DNA of 9,388 bases from Streptomyces sp. NRRL WC-3549 (GCF_000721935.1 NZ_KL585416.1:37049-46436), one strand, 5' to 3'. Positions 1 to 9,388 are shown, counted from the stretch's first letter. The notes: generated from the letters alone by a model not told the origin. Program-made: numbers and translations.

Positions 1-2085
1 GTCCGGCCCACCCGTGCGGTAGGTCCCCGAGACGTACGCCGCCTTGAAGCGGGTCATCTCGTCCGTACCGAACTTCAGGTAGCCGGAACCCGGCACCGAC
101 GGCAGGTGGTACGCGTCCGGCACCCCCAGCGCCGTACGCGACTCCGCCGCCGAGAACGTCCGCAGACCGACCCGGTAGGAGAGGTACGTGTCCAGACCGC
201 GCAGCTTGCCCTCCTCCAGGCGCTGCGAGGCCAGCAGCAGATGCACCCCCAGCGAGCGCCCGATGCGGCCGATCTGGATGAACATGTCGATGAAGTCCGG
301 CTTGGCGGTCAGGAGTTCGGAGAACTCGTCGATCACCAGCACCAGCGAGGCCAGCGGCTCCAGCGCCGCGCCCGCCGCCCGGGCCTTCTCGTAGTCGTGG
401 ATGTTGGCGTAGTTGCCCGCCGAACGCAGCAGCTCCTGACGGCGCTGGAGCTCACCGCGGATCGCGTCGCCCATGCGGTCGACCAGGGTGAGGTCGTCCG
501 CGAGGTTGGTGATGACCGCCGCCACGTGCGGCATCTGCGACATCCCCGCGAACGTGGCGCCGCCCTTGAAGTCGGCGAGGACGAAGTTCAGCGTCTCCGA
601 GGAGTGGGTGACCGCGAGCCCGAGCACCAGCGTCCGCAGCAGCTCCGACTTGCCGGAACCCGTCGCACCCACACACAGCCCGTGCGGTCCCATCCCGTCC
701 TGCGCGGCCTCCTTGAGGTCCAGCATCACCGGCTGGCCGTCCTCCCCGACCCCGATCGGCACCCGCAGCCGCTCCGCCACCGACCGCGGCCGCCAGGTAC
801 GCGCCACATCGACCGCCGCCGCGTCCCCGAGGTTCAGCAGATCCGTGAAGTCCAGGTTGGCCAGCAGCGGTTCGTCGTCGTCGCCCCCGCCCATCCGCAG
901 CGGGGCCAGCTGCCGGGCCAGCGCCTCGGCGGCCTCCGGCGAGATGCCGTCCGGGACCCCCTCGTACGCCAGACCCGCGCCCGACTCCAGCCGCAGCAGC
1001 CCGGGGTGCACCACCACCGAGAGGCCGCCGCGCGGCTCGTCCAGCTCGCCCGGCACCACCTCGACGATCGTCACGCCCTGCAGGCCCTCGGCCGCCGCCA
1101 GCAACGAGTCGGGCGGCACCATCCCACCGTCCAGGACCACCACGACGTGCGGCTGGTCCATCACCGGCTGGCTCTCCCGGTTGAACCGCGGCCGCCCGTC
1201 CAGCCGGCCCGCCAGCAGCTTCTCCAGCTCACCCAGGTCGTCACCGAACAGCCGCTTCGTCCCGGCACCGTCGACCTGCCCCGGAACCTGCGTGTGCGGC
1301 AGCCACTTCACCCAGTCCCAGCGCCCGACCGCACCCGGCGCCGCCACCACGGCGACCATCAGGTCCTCCGGGGAGTGCAGCGTCACCAACTGCGCCACCA
1401 GCGCACGGGCCGCCGACTGCGCCGACTCCTGATGGCCCGACACCGTCACGTGGTAGAAGGCCCGCATCGAGACCGCCATCGGCAGCCCGTCCAGCGACCC
1501 GTGCACCGACAGGAACCGCTGCATCGCCCCCGCGCACATCGGCTCCAGCTCGTCCACCGGTGCCGTGTCGGGAGCGATCAGCGGGGTCGACAGCTGCTGC
1601 GCGCCGAGCCCCACCCGCACCTGCGCGAAGTCCTTGTCGCCGACCCGCCGTTCCCACACCCGGCTGCCCTCGGCCACCACCGACCACAGCTGCTCGGGCG
1701 CCGGGTGGAGGTAGAGCTGCACATCGCGCTGGGTACGCGCCGTGCGGCGCACCGTACGCCGCGTCTGGGCCAGGTACTTCAGGTAGTCACGCCGGACATC
1801 GCCCATTTGCCCCTGCGTACCGCGCCGGTGCCGGACGATCTGGGCGGCCACCATGCCGACCGTCGAGACCAGCATCAGGACACCCATGATCCGCATGAAC
1901 GGAGGCGCCTGCGGAGAGAAGAAGAAGACCACCGACGAGCCCATGCCGAGCACCGGGAGGACCTGCATCAGCATGCCCTCCTGCTGCCCGCGCGGCAGCT
2001 CCGGAGGGGCCTCCAACGTCAACTCCTCCGCCGGGACTTCCGGCGGCAGAGACCGCGGAGGACGTTTCACGACGATCTGGCTCAC
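1..2085 (-). CDS. eccC: EccC, type VII (ESX) secretion FtsK/SpoIIIE-family ATPase, N-terminal half (3' end outside window)
   Basis: Cytoplasmic-membrane motor ATPase of the ESX system, which recognises and drives export of WXG100-type substrates. Only the first 695 codons lie here, and the frame stays open to base 1. Full actinobacterial EccC proteins are about 1,300 residues with three ATPase domains, so domains 2 and 3 lie beyond the left edge. The protein starts MSQIVVKRPPRSLPP. Two membrane segments at about residues 38-56 and 65-84 are followed by RHRRG and the stalk domain. ATPase domain 1 covers about 450-690. It has an intact Walker A GATGSGKS (473-480, Lys479), the FtsK-type ADFKGG (504-509) and Walker B LVLVIDE (581-587, Asp586/Glu587), then LLLASQR (616-622). 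The GTG start at 2085 is chosen because GAGGGA (2102-2097) lies 11 nt upstream and the conserved MSQIVVKRP opening begins there. It is divergent from eccD, its partner. Identity is secure; the substrates are not visible. Confidence 0.96.
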   Translation of the reverse strand, partial: MSQIVVKRPPRSLPPEVPAEELTLEAPPELPRGQQEGMLMQVLPVLGMGSSVVFFFSPQAPPFMRIMGVLMLVSTVGMVAAQIVRHRRGTQGQMGDVRRDYLKYLAQTRRTVRRTARTQRDVQLYLHPAPEQLWSVVAEGSRVWERRVGDKDFAQVRVGLGAQQLSTPLIAPDTAPVDELEPMCAGAMQRFLSVHGSLDGLPMAVSMRAFYHVTVSGHQESAQSAARALVAQLVTLHSPEDLMVAVVAAPGAVGRWDWVKWLPHTQVPGQVDGAGTKRLFGDDLGELEKLLAGRLDGRPRFNRESQPVMDQPHVVVVLDGGMVPPDSLLAAAEGLQGVTIVEVVPGELDEPRGGLSVVVHPGLLRLESGAGLAYEGVPDGISPEAAEALARQLAPLRMGGGDDDEPLLANLDFTDLLNLGDAAAVDVARTWRPRSVAERLRVPIGVGEDGQPVMLDLKEAAQDGMGPHGLCVGATGSGKSELLRTLVLGLAVTHSSETLNFVLADFKGGATFAGMSQMPHVAAVITNLADDLTLVDRMGDAIRGELQRRQELLRSAGNYANIHDYEKARAAGAALEPLASLVLVIDEFSELLTAKPDFIDMFIQIGRIGRSLGVHLLLASQRLEEGKLRGLDTYLSYRVGLRTFSAAESRTALGVPDAYHLPSVPGSGYLKFGTDEMTRFKAAYVSGTYRTGGPD

Positions 2086-2268
2086 CGGAGCACCAATCCC
2101 TCGATACGGACGGGCGGAGGCCGGCTGGGTCCGCACCGACGCCCCCGTGGCTGCGTGCGCGCGGACTCCCGTCCGCGCGACGGCGATCCTACTTGCCGAT
2201 CTCCGCCACCCCTCCCGGTAGGGTGGCGCGCGCACCGTGCGCATCCGCGAATCAGGGGGACCAGACAC
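2086..2268. promoter_or_regulatory. Divergent eccC/eccD promoter region
   Basis: This 183-bp gap between two divergent ESX genes must hold both promoters. On the minus strand TAGGAT (2191-2186) is a perfect match to the Streptomyces vegetative -10 pattern TAGRRT and would place an eccC start near 2179; I see no good -35 for it. On the plus strand TAGGGT (2219-2224) fits the same pattern. TTGCCG (2193-2198) is a possible -35, but the 20-nt spacer is long. The eccD ribosome site AGGGGGA (2254-2260) lies 8 nt before its GTG. The plus -10 sits in one arm of an imperfect repeat, CCACCC (2206-2211) and GGGTGG (2221-2226). The promoter calls are inference from motif match only. Confidence 0.5.
2158..2179. 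repeat. Perfect 9-bp inverted repeat in the eccC/eccD intergenic region
   Basis: CGCGCGGAC (2158-2166) and GTCCGCGCG (2171-2179) are exact reverse complements around a TCCC spacer. It could be an operator, or a hairpin at the extreme 5' end of the eccC transcript, because the TAGGAT -10 at 2191-2186 would place the eccC start close to 2179. High GC makes short palindromes common, but nine perfect pairs with a 4-nt loop between divergent promoters is more than background. Confidence 0.6.
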
Positions 2269-3750
2269 GTGAGTACGACCGCAGCCACGGGTTTCTGCCG
2301 CGTCACCGTCGTGGCGCCCGACAGCCGGATCGACGTCGCCCTCCCGGAGGACATCGCCGTCGCCGACGTGTACCCCGAGATACTGCGTCTCACGGGCCAG
2401 ACCCAGCCGGCCGGCACCCCCACCGGCTACCACCTGGTGCGCCGCGACGGCACCGTCCTGGACGGCGCCCGCACCCTCGCCGCCCAGCGGGTGCTCGACG
2501 GCGAACTCCTGAGCCTGCGGCCCTTCGCCCAGTCGCTGCCGCCCGCCGTCTTCGACGACGTCTCCGACGCCGTCGCCTCCGCCGTCACCCGCGACCGCCA
2601 CCTGTGGAGCGACGAACTCCTGCGCGGCGCGGGCCTGGTGGGCGGTGTGCTGCTGCTCGTCCTGATGGGCTTCGTGCTCTGGTTCGCCGACCCCGTACGC
2701 CACGACATGCACAGCCTGCCCGGCATCATCGCCGGATCCGCCGGACTGCTGCTCACCGCGTTCGCCGGCGTGCGCGCCCGGGTCTACTCGGACCGCGCCA
2801 CGGCCGTCGCCCTCGGGCTCGGCGCCCTGCCCCTGGTCCTCATCGCGGGCTCCGGCGTCATCGGCCCCGACGCCGGATCGGGCCCCGGCCGCCTCCAGTT
2901 CCTGCTCGGCTGCGTCACCGTCCTGCTCGCCTCGGTCGTCCTGGTCGCCCTCACCCCGAGCGGCGACGCGCCCTTCGTGGCCGCGACCTTCCTGGCCACC
3001 GTCGGGATCCTCGCCACCTTCGTGGCGATCCTCACCGAGGCCTCCGCCACCCGGACCGCGGCCGTCACCGCCGTCGTCGCCCTCGGCCTGGTCGCCTTCC
3101 TGCCGGGCCTGTCCGCACGCTTCGCCCGGCTGCCCATCGGCTACGCCTCCCCGCGCACCGCCCCGGCCGGCTACGACGACGCCTTCGCCGAACCGTCCGC
3201 CGCCGGGGAGACGGACGCCGAACCCGTCGACGGCGACCGCATCGCAGCCCAGGCCCGCCGCGGCCACGAGATGCTCCTCGGCCTCGTCGGCGGATGCGCC
3301 GCGGTCGTCGTCGCCTCCGCCGCCGTACTCGGCTTCTCCGACAACGTCTGGGGCCAGGTCCTCGCACTCGCCGCCGGCCTCGCGATGCTGCTGCGCGCCC
3401 GCCTGTTCCGTTACACCTCGCAGGTCGCCTGCGTGCTGGTGGCGGGCATCGGCGCGATCGCCCTCCTCGTCCTCGGCCTCTCCCTCAACCCGCCGGCCGA
3501 CCTGCTGTACGACCTGGTCCGCTACGGCGACCGGGGCTCCCTCGACATCCGTACGATCTGGCTGTCGGCGGCCGTCGCCGCGGGGGCCGCCCTGCTCACC
3601 GCGATCGGCCTGATCATCCCGCGCAAGGGCCTCTCCCCCTTCTGGGGACGGCTCCTCGACCTCGCCGAGAGCGTCCTGCTGCTCTCCCTGGTCCCGCTCT
3701 GCCTGGCCGTCCTGGACGTCTTCGCGCGGGCCCGGGCCATGACCAGCTGA
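2269..3750 (+). CDS. eccD: EccD, type VII secretion integral membrane channel protein
   Basis: Predicted membrane-pore subunit of the ESX secretion complex, working with EccC in the cytoplasmic membrane. The protein is 493 aa. An N-terminal ubiquitin-like (YukD-type) domain at about residues 10-88 begins CRVTVVAPDSRIDVALPED. Eleven hydrophobic helices follow at roughly 120-139, 149-168, 178-198, 209-228, 234-256, 262-281, 335-355, 361-377, 384-405, 430-450 and 465-484. An acidic, alanine-rich cytoplasmic loop (about 295-333) separates helices 6 and 7. One ubiquitin-like domain plus 11 TM helices is the standard EccD architecture, and the length is normal. The GTG start at 2269 is chosen because AGGGGGA (2254-2260) lies 8 nt upstream and the domain begins right after it. 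The frame stays open far upstream, back to about 106, but that part is antisense to eccC and is not coding. No other esx component is visible on this side. Confidence 0.95.
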   Translation: MSTTAATGFCRVTVVAPDSRIDVALPEDIAVADVYPEILRLTGQTQPAGTPTGYHLVRRDGTVLDGARTLAAQRVLDGELLSLRPFAQSLPPAVFDDVSDAVASAVTRDRHLWSDELLRGAGLVGGVLLLVLMGFVLWFADPVRHDMHSLPGIIAGSAGLLLTAFAGVRARVYSDRATAVALGLGALPLVLIAGSGVIGPDAGSGPGRLQFLLGCVTVLLASVVLVALTPSGDAPFVAATFLATVGILATFVAILTEASATRTAAVTAVVALGLVAFLPGLSARFARLPIGYASPRTAPAGYDDAFAEPSAAGETDAEPVDGDRIAAQARRGHEMLLGLVGGCAAVVVASAAVLGFSDNVWGQVLALAAGLAMLLRARLFRYTSQVACVLVAGIGAIALLVLGLSLNPPADLLYDLVRYGDRGSLDIRTIWLSAAVAAGAALLTAIGLIIPRKGLSPFWGRLLDLAESVLLLSLVPLCLAVLDVFARARAMTS

Positions 3751-3925
3751 CGCCCGTCGAGGGCGGCCCCGGACGACTGGTACCCTGGGCGGTGGCCGTT
3801 TGTGTACGCGTCTCCGGGCATCTGGGGACTGCGCTCATCGGACCTTCGCCTCCGAGTCTCGGAAGCACCCCTGAGAACCAGACCAGGGGCACTCGTGGGC
3901 GCATCGAACACCTAGAGGAGTACGC
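3751..3925 (+). promoter_or_regulatory. rpsO promoter/leader region with candidate regulatory structure
   Basis: This 175-bp gap must contain the rpsO promoter. In S. coelicolor the rpsO-pnp operon is reported to have two promoters before rpsO and two between the genes. I see no clean -35/-10 pair here; TACCCT at 3780-3785 is a weak -10 candidate. A short stem, CGCCC (3751-3755) with GGGCG (3761-3765), follows the eccD stop directly and is too weak to call a terminator. Further on are a 13-bp palindrome TCCGAG-T-CTCGGA (3851-3863) and a stem CCCCTG (3868-3873) with CAGGGG (3884-3889) over a 10-nt loop. GTACGCGT at 3804-3811 can pair with ACGCGTGC at 3922-3929, covering the rpsO start codon. 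S15 represses its own mRNA through a leader structure in many bacteria, so this may be such an element; that is inference. Confidence 0.45.
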
Positions 3926-4216
3926 GTGCCGCTCGACGCCGCTACGAAGAAGCAGATCATGGCCGAGTTCGCTCAGAAGGAGGGCGACACCGGTTCCCCC
4001 GAGGTCCAGGTGGCGATGCTCTCCCGCCGGATCTCGGACCTGACGGAGCACCTCAAGACGCACAAGCACGACCACCACTCCCGTCGTGGTCTGCTGATCC
4101 TGGTCGGCCAGCGCCGCCGCCTTCTGCAGTACCTGGCCAAGAAGGACATCCAGCGCTTCCGTGCGCTCGTCGACCGCCTCGGCATCCGCCGCGGTGCGGC
4201 CGGCGGCGTCAAGTAG
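3926..4216 (+). CDS. rpsO: 30S ribosomal protein S15
   Basis: Primary rRNA-binding protein of the small subunit. It binds 16S rRNA helices 20-22 and helps nucleate the platform and the B4 intersubunit bridge. The 96-aa length is normal for actinobacterial S15. Family signatures are visible throughout: TGSPEVQ (residues 22-28), the H-x3-H-x2-D-x2-S pattern around His42, His46, Asp49 and Ser52 in the helix 2-3 loop, and RRRLLQYL (63-70) near the conserved Tyr69. These match the RNA-contact residues Thr, Gly, Gln, His, Asp, Ser and Tyr known from E. coli and Thermus S15. The GTG start at 3926 has GAGGAG (3915-3920) 5 nt upstream, and translation begins [11 protein letters not shown]. The gene is followed by a strong hairpin and then pnp, the conserved rpsO-pnp arrangement. 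It may be autoregulated through its leader. Confidence 0.98.
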   Translation: MPLDAATKKQIMAEFAQKEGDTGSPEVQVAMLSRRISDLTEHLKTHKHDHHSRRGLLILVGQRRRLLQYLAKKDIQRFRALVDRLGIRRGAAGGVK

Positions 4217-4226
4217 ACACGCTGTG

Positions 4227-4266
4227 AGAGGGAGCGGTTCCCCGGATCCAGGGGGCCGCTCCCTTT
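4227..4266 (+). terminator. rpsO-pnp intergenic hairpin (readthrough terminator / likely RNase III site)
   Basis: A 16-bp stem (4227-4242 with 4251-4266, including three G-U pairs) closes an 8-nt loop CGGATCCA. Its core is AGGGAGCGG (4229-4237) with CCGCTCCCT (4256-4264). It starts 10 nt after the rpsO stop. Only three T residues follow the core and two of them belong to the stem, so it probably terminates incompletely and lets transcription continue into pnp. In Streptomyces a stem-loop between rpsO and pnp is reported to be an RNase III processing site. I infer that role here from position and shape. Confidence 0.75.
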
Positions 4267-4486
4267 GCTGTACGTGCGGGACCGGGCTCAGGCTCAGTAA
4301 CCTGGACGCAGAAGGACAGTACGAGGAGAGGCGCCCCACAGCCGCCGCCGGTCCTCGGTAGTGGCCCCCGGGCAACACCCGGGAGCTTCGATCGAAGACC
4401 GGCCCGCACACACGGTGCGCTTCTCCGCACCGTCCTCCGCCACACGGGCGGCAGGACGAAAGACGACGAGTATGGAGAATTCACTA
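4267..4486 (+). promoter_or_regulatory. Structured pnp leader
   Basis: The DNA between the rpsO hairpin and the pnp start contains several inverted repeats and no supported ORF. GCCGGTC (4347-4353) can pair with GACCGGC (4397-4403). Nested inside is CCCGGG-CAACA-CCCGGG (4367-4383). A 12-bp perfect palindrome CTTCGATCGAAG lies at 4386-4397. A separate perfect 8-bp hairpin, ACGGTGCG (4412-4419) with CGCACCGT (4426-4433), has loop CTTCTC. The pnp promoters known in S. coelicolor should fall in this stretch, but I cannot locate one with confidence. E. coli PNPase controls its own leader after RNase III cleavage, so a similar role is possible here. Confidence 0.5.
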
Positions 4487-6696
4487 GTGGAGAACGAGAC
4501 CCACTACGCCGAAGCCGTGATCGACAACGGCACGTTCGGCACCCGCACCATCCGCTTCGAGACGGGCCGCCTCGCCAAGCAGGCCGCAGGCTCCGCCGTG
4601 GCGTACCTGGACGACGACACCATGGTGCTGTCGGCCACCACCGCTTCCAAGCGGCCCAAGGACCAGCTCGACTTCTTCCCCCTCACGGTGGACGTCGAGG
4701 AGCGGCAGTACGCGGCCGGCAAGATCCCCGGCTCCTTCTTCCGCCGCGAGGGCCGGCCCTCCGAGGACGCGATCCTCACCTGCCGCCTGATCGACCGCCC
4801 GCTGCGCCCCTCCTTCAAGAAGGGCCTGCGCAACGAGATCCAGATCGTCGAGACGATCATGGCGCTCAACCCCGACCACCTGTACGACGTGGTCGCGATC
4901 AACGCCGCCTCCGCTTCCACGATCCTGGCGGGCCTGCCCTTCTCCGGCCCGATCGGCGCCACCCGCGTCGCCCTGATCAAGGGCCAGTGGGTCGCCTTCC
5001 CGACGCACACCGAGCTCGAGGACGCCGTCTTCGACATGGTCGTCGCCGGTCGCGTCCTGGAGGACGGCGACGTCGCGATCATGATGGTCGAGGCCGAGGC
5101 CACCGAGAAGACCATCCAGCTCGTCAAGGACGGCGCCGAGGCCCCGACCGAAGAGGTCGTCGCCGCCGGTCTGGAAGCCGCGAAGCCCTTCATCAAGGCG
5201 CTCTGCAAGGCCCAGTCCGACCTCGCCGCCAAGGCCGCCAAGCCCACCGGCGAGTTCCCGGTCTTCCTCGACTACCAGGACGACGTCCTGGAGGCGCTCA
5301 CCGGCGCCGTCAGCACCGAGCTCGCCAAGGCGCTCACCATCGCCGGCAAGCAGGAGCGCGAGGCGGAGCTGGACCGCATCAAGGAGATCGCCGCGGAGAA
5401 GCTGCTCCCGGCCTTCGAGGGCCGCGAGAAGGAGATCTCCGGTGCCTACCGCGCGCTGACCAAGAAGCTGGTCCGCGAGCGCGTCATCAAGGACAAGGTC
5501 CGCATCGACGGCCGCGGCGTCACGGACATCCGTACGCTCGCCGCCGAGGTCGAGGCCATCCCGCGCGTGCACGGCTCGGCGCTGTTCGAGCGTGGCGAGA
5601 CCCAGATCCTGGGCGTCACCACCCTCAACATGCTGCGCATGGAGCAGCAGCTGGACACCCTCTCCCCGGTGACCCGCAAGCGCTACATGCACAACTACAA
5701 CTTCCCGCCGTACTCCGTCGGTGAGACCGGCCGCGTGGGCTCGCCCAAGCGCCGCGAGATCGGCCACGGCGCGCTCGCCGAGCGCGCCATCGTGCCGGTG
5801 CTGCCGTCGCGCGAGGAGTTCCCCTACGCGATCCGCCAGGTCTCCGAGGCGCTGGGCTCCAACGGCTCGACGTCCATGGGCTCGGTCTGCGCCTCCACCA
5901 TGTCCCTGCTGAACGCCGGTGTGCCCCTCAAGGCCGCCGTCGCCGGCATCGCCATGGGCCTGATCTCGCAGGAGATCGACGGCAAGACCCACTACGTCGC
6001 CCTCACCGACATCCTCGGTGCGGAGGACGCCTTCGGCGACATGGACTTCAAGGTCGCCGGTACGAAGCAGTTCGTGACCGCGCTCCAGCTCGACACCAAG
6101 CTCGACGGCATCCCCGCCTCGGTCCTGGCCGCCGCGCTGAAGCAGGCCCGTGACGCGCGTCTGCACATCCTGGACGTCATGAACGAGGCCATCGACGTCC
6201 CGGACGAGATGTCCCCGAACGCCCCGCGGATCATCACCGTCAAGATCCCGGTGGACAAGATCGGTGAGGTCATCGGCCCCAAGGGCAAGATGATCAACCA
6301 GATCCAGGAGGACACCGGCGCCGACATCACGATCGAGGACGACGGCACCATCTACATCGGTGCCCAGCAGGGCTCGCAGGCCGAGGCCGCCCGCGCCACG
6401 ATCAACGCGATCGCCAACCCGACCATGCCCGAGGTCGGCGAGCGCTACCTGGGTACGGTCGTCAAGACCACCACCTTCGGTGCGTTCGTCTCCCTGATGC
6501 CCGGCAAGGACGGTCTGCTGCACATCTCGCAGATCCGCAAGCTCGCCGGCGGCAAGCGCGTCGAGAACGTCGAGGACGTCCTCGGCGTCGGCGCCAAGGT
6601 CCAGGTCGAGATCGCGGAGATCGACTCCCGCGGCAAGCTCTCCCTCGTCCCCGTCGTCGAGGGCGAAGAAGACGAGAAGAAGGACGACGCCTCCAA

Positions 6697-6700
<4 letters not shown>
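4487..6700 (+). CDS. pnp: Polyribonucleotide nucleotidyltransferase (PNPase)
   Basis: A 3'-5' phosphorolytic exoribonuclease and RNA polymerase that degrades mRNA and, in Streptomyces, adds 3' tails. The S. antibioticus orthologue was first described as guanosine pentaphosphate synthetase (GPSI). From this start it is 737 aa, against about 739 in relatives. Domains in order: RNase PH 1 (about 10-150, with [10 protein letters not shown]), the all-helical linker, RNase PH 2 (about 350-560), KH with GPKG at 597-600, and S1 from about 651 ([18 protein letters not shown]). The catalytic triad DAFGDMDFK matches E. coli Asp486/Asp492/Lys494 as Asp514, Asp520 and Lys522, so it looks active. GTG at 4487 is preferred: GGAG (4474-4477) lies 9 nt upstream and [10 protein letters not shown] is the family start. 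An in-frame ATG at 4472 would add five codons, including rare AAT, TCA and CTA, and has no good ribosome site. The stop overlaps the M16 start. Confidence 0.97.
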
Positions 6701-8887
<2,187 letters not shown>

Positions 8888-8900
8888 CGGGGCCCACCCC

Positions 8901-9353
8901 ATGCGCGCAAAGCTCACCTACGCCGTCACCGCCGCGGTCCTGGTCTTCTACTTCGTCCTGGCCGGCAGCCGCGGCGTCCTGCTCATCCGGCACGGCACGC
9001 TGCTCACCGTCACCTTCGGCGTGGCCGTGCTGATCCTGCCGGTGATCGGGCTCTGGTTCCTCTGGAAGAACACCCAGTTCGTCCGCAGGGCCAACGCCCT
9101 GGCCGCCGAACTGGACGCCGAGGGCGGCCTGCCCGTCGACGAACTGGAGCGCACCCCCTCCGGACGCATCGACCGGGCCTCCGCCGACGCGGTGTTCGCC
9201 CGGCGCCGTGAGGAGACCGAGGACCACCCGGACGACTGGCGGTGCTGGTTCCGGCTGGCCGTCGCCTACCAGGACGCCAGGGACACCCCCCGGGCCCGCA
9301 AGGCGATGCAGCGCGCCATCGCCCTGCACGCGGACAAGCCCGTACGCGCCTGA
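8901..9353 (+). CDS. Small two-TM membrane protein with TPR-like C-terminus, function unknown
   Basis: A 150-aa protein with two hydrophobic helices near the N-terminus (about residues 7-22 and 34-55). A charged cytoplasmic stretch follows (about 56-110), then a helical pair WRCWFRLAVAYQDARD / PRARKAMQRAIALHA (about 113-144) that reads like one tetratricopeptide repeat. TPR units usually mediate protein contacts; no catalytic residues can be seen. From memory a similar hypothetical membrane protein follows dapB in other Streptomyces, which supports a real conserved gene. The ATG at 8901 lies 13 nt after the dapB stop, with only a weak GGGG-type ribosome site (about 8889-8892), so translation may depend on dapB. 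The stop is at 9351-9353, so the gene is complete. I do not recognise a function. Confidence 0.85.
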   Translation: MRAKLTYAVTAAVLVFYFVLAGSRGVLLIRHGTLLTVTFGVAVLILPVIGLWFLWKNTQFVRRANALAAELDAEGGLPVDELERTPSGRIDRASADAVFARRREETEDHPDDWRCWFRLAVAYQDARDTPRARKAMQRAIALHADKPVRA

Positions 9354-9382
9354 ACACGGAAGAAGCCGGTACGCGCCCGAAC
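9343..9382 (+). repeat. 14-nt direct repeat spanning the last stop codon
   Basis: GTACGCGCCTGAAC (9343-9356) recurs as GTACGCGCCCGAAC (9369-9382), 13 of 14 identical with a 26-nt offset. The first copy contains the TGA of the upstream gene; the second has CGA. The array may continue past the window edge. The remaining bases to 9388 show no gene. Confidence 0.65.
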
Positions 9383-9388
9383 GGCGCG

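Noticed and set aside
106..2268. Long open frame on the plus strand running into eccD (apparent 1,214-aa protein)
   Set aside because: The part before 2269 is antisense to eccC and rich in Arg, Gln, His and Pro, typical of a GC-bias shadow frame. EccD has its own GTG with a good ribosome site at 2254-2260.
3751..3765. Terminator after eccD
   Set aside because: The stem is only 5 bp with a 5-nt loop and no T tract; too weak to call.
2193..4043. 616-aa Arg/Pro-rich frame overlapping eccD and rpsO
   Set aside because: It is a shifted reading of eccD and crosses into rpsO; low-complexity composition and no domain.
4477..4488. Adjacent EcoRI and SpeI sites (GAATTC, ACTAGT) resembling a cloning polylinker
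   Set aside because: The flanking leader and pnp coding sequence are continuous and in frame, and AT-rich sequence near a start is normal. Coincidence is likelier than vector sequence, though a comparison with relatives would settle it.
4484..6523. 679-aa open frame antisense to pnp
   Set aside because: It is an Asp/Gly/Leu/Val-rich shadow of a highly conserved gene, with no recognisable domain.

Overview
The window is chromosomal DNA from a high-GC actinomycete, almost certainly a Streptomyces. It has very high GC, GTG starts, strong third-position GC bias, and long antisense shadow frames. The gene order is eccC / eccD / rpsO / pnp / M16 peptidase / dapB / small membrane protein. From memory this order matches S. 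coelicolor SCO5734 to SCO5740; I could not run a search to confirm it.

Layout. Positions 1-2085 on the minus strand hold the first 695 codons of a type VII (ESX) secretion ATPase, EccC, which runs off the left edge. A 183-bp divergent intergenic region (2086-2268) separates it from eccD (2269-3750, plus strand), an 11-TM channel protein with an N-terminal ubiquitin-like domain. All remaining genes are on the plus strand. The rpsO leader (3751-3925) precedes rpsO (3926-4216, ribosomal protein S15). A 16-bp hairpin and a structured leader (4217-4486) lead into pnp (4487-6700, polynucleotide phosphorylase). The M16 zinc peptidase gene (6697-8075) overlaps the pnp stop by 4 bp. Next come dapB (8135-8887, 4-hydroxy-tetrahydrodipicolinate reductase) and a small two-TM protein with a TPR-like tail (8901-9353).

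How they work together. EccC and EccD are the motor and the membrane pore subunit of one ESX secretion machine. rpsO-pnp is the classic ribosome/RNA-decay operon, with a readthrough hairpin between the genes. The M16 gene is translationally coupled to pnp. dapB belongs to lysine/diaminopimelate (cell wall) synthesis.

The main anomaly is at 7707-7739. A 33-nt near-palindrome made of two Tn5 mosaic ends interrupts the M16 gene and breaks its frame. It equals the Nextera mate-pair junction sequence minus five bases, so it is best read as a sequencing or assembly artefact in an otherwise intact gene. I found no convincing undescribed system. The remaining points of interest are RNA-level structure (leaders of rpsO and pnp, a 14 to 16-bp hairpin inside the M16 start), a 9-bp palindrome between eccC and eccD, and short direct repeats that duplicate the stop-codon regions of two genes.
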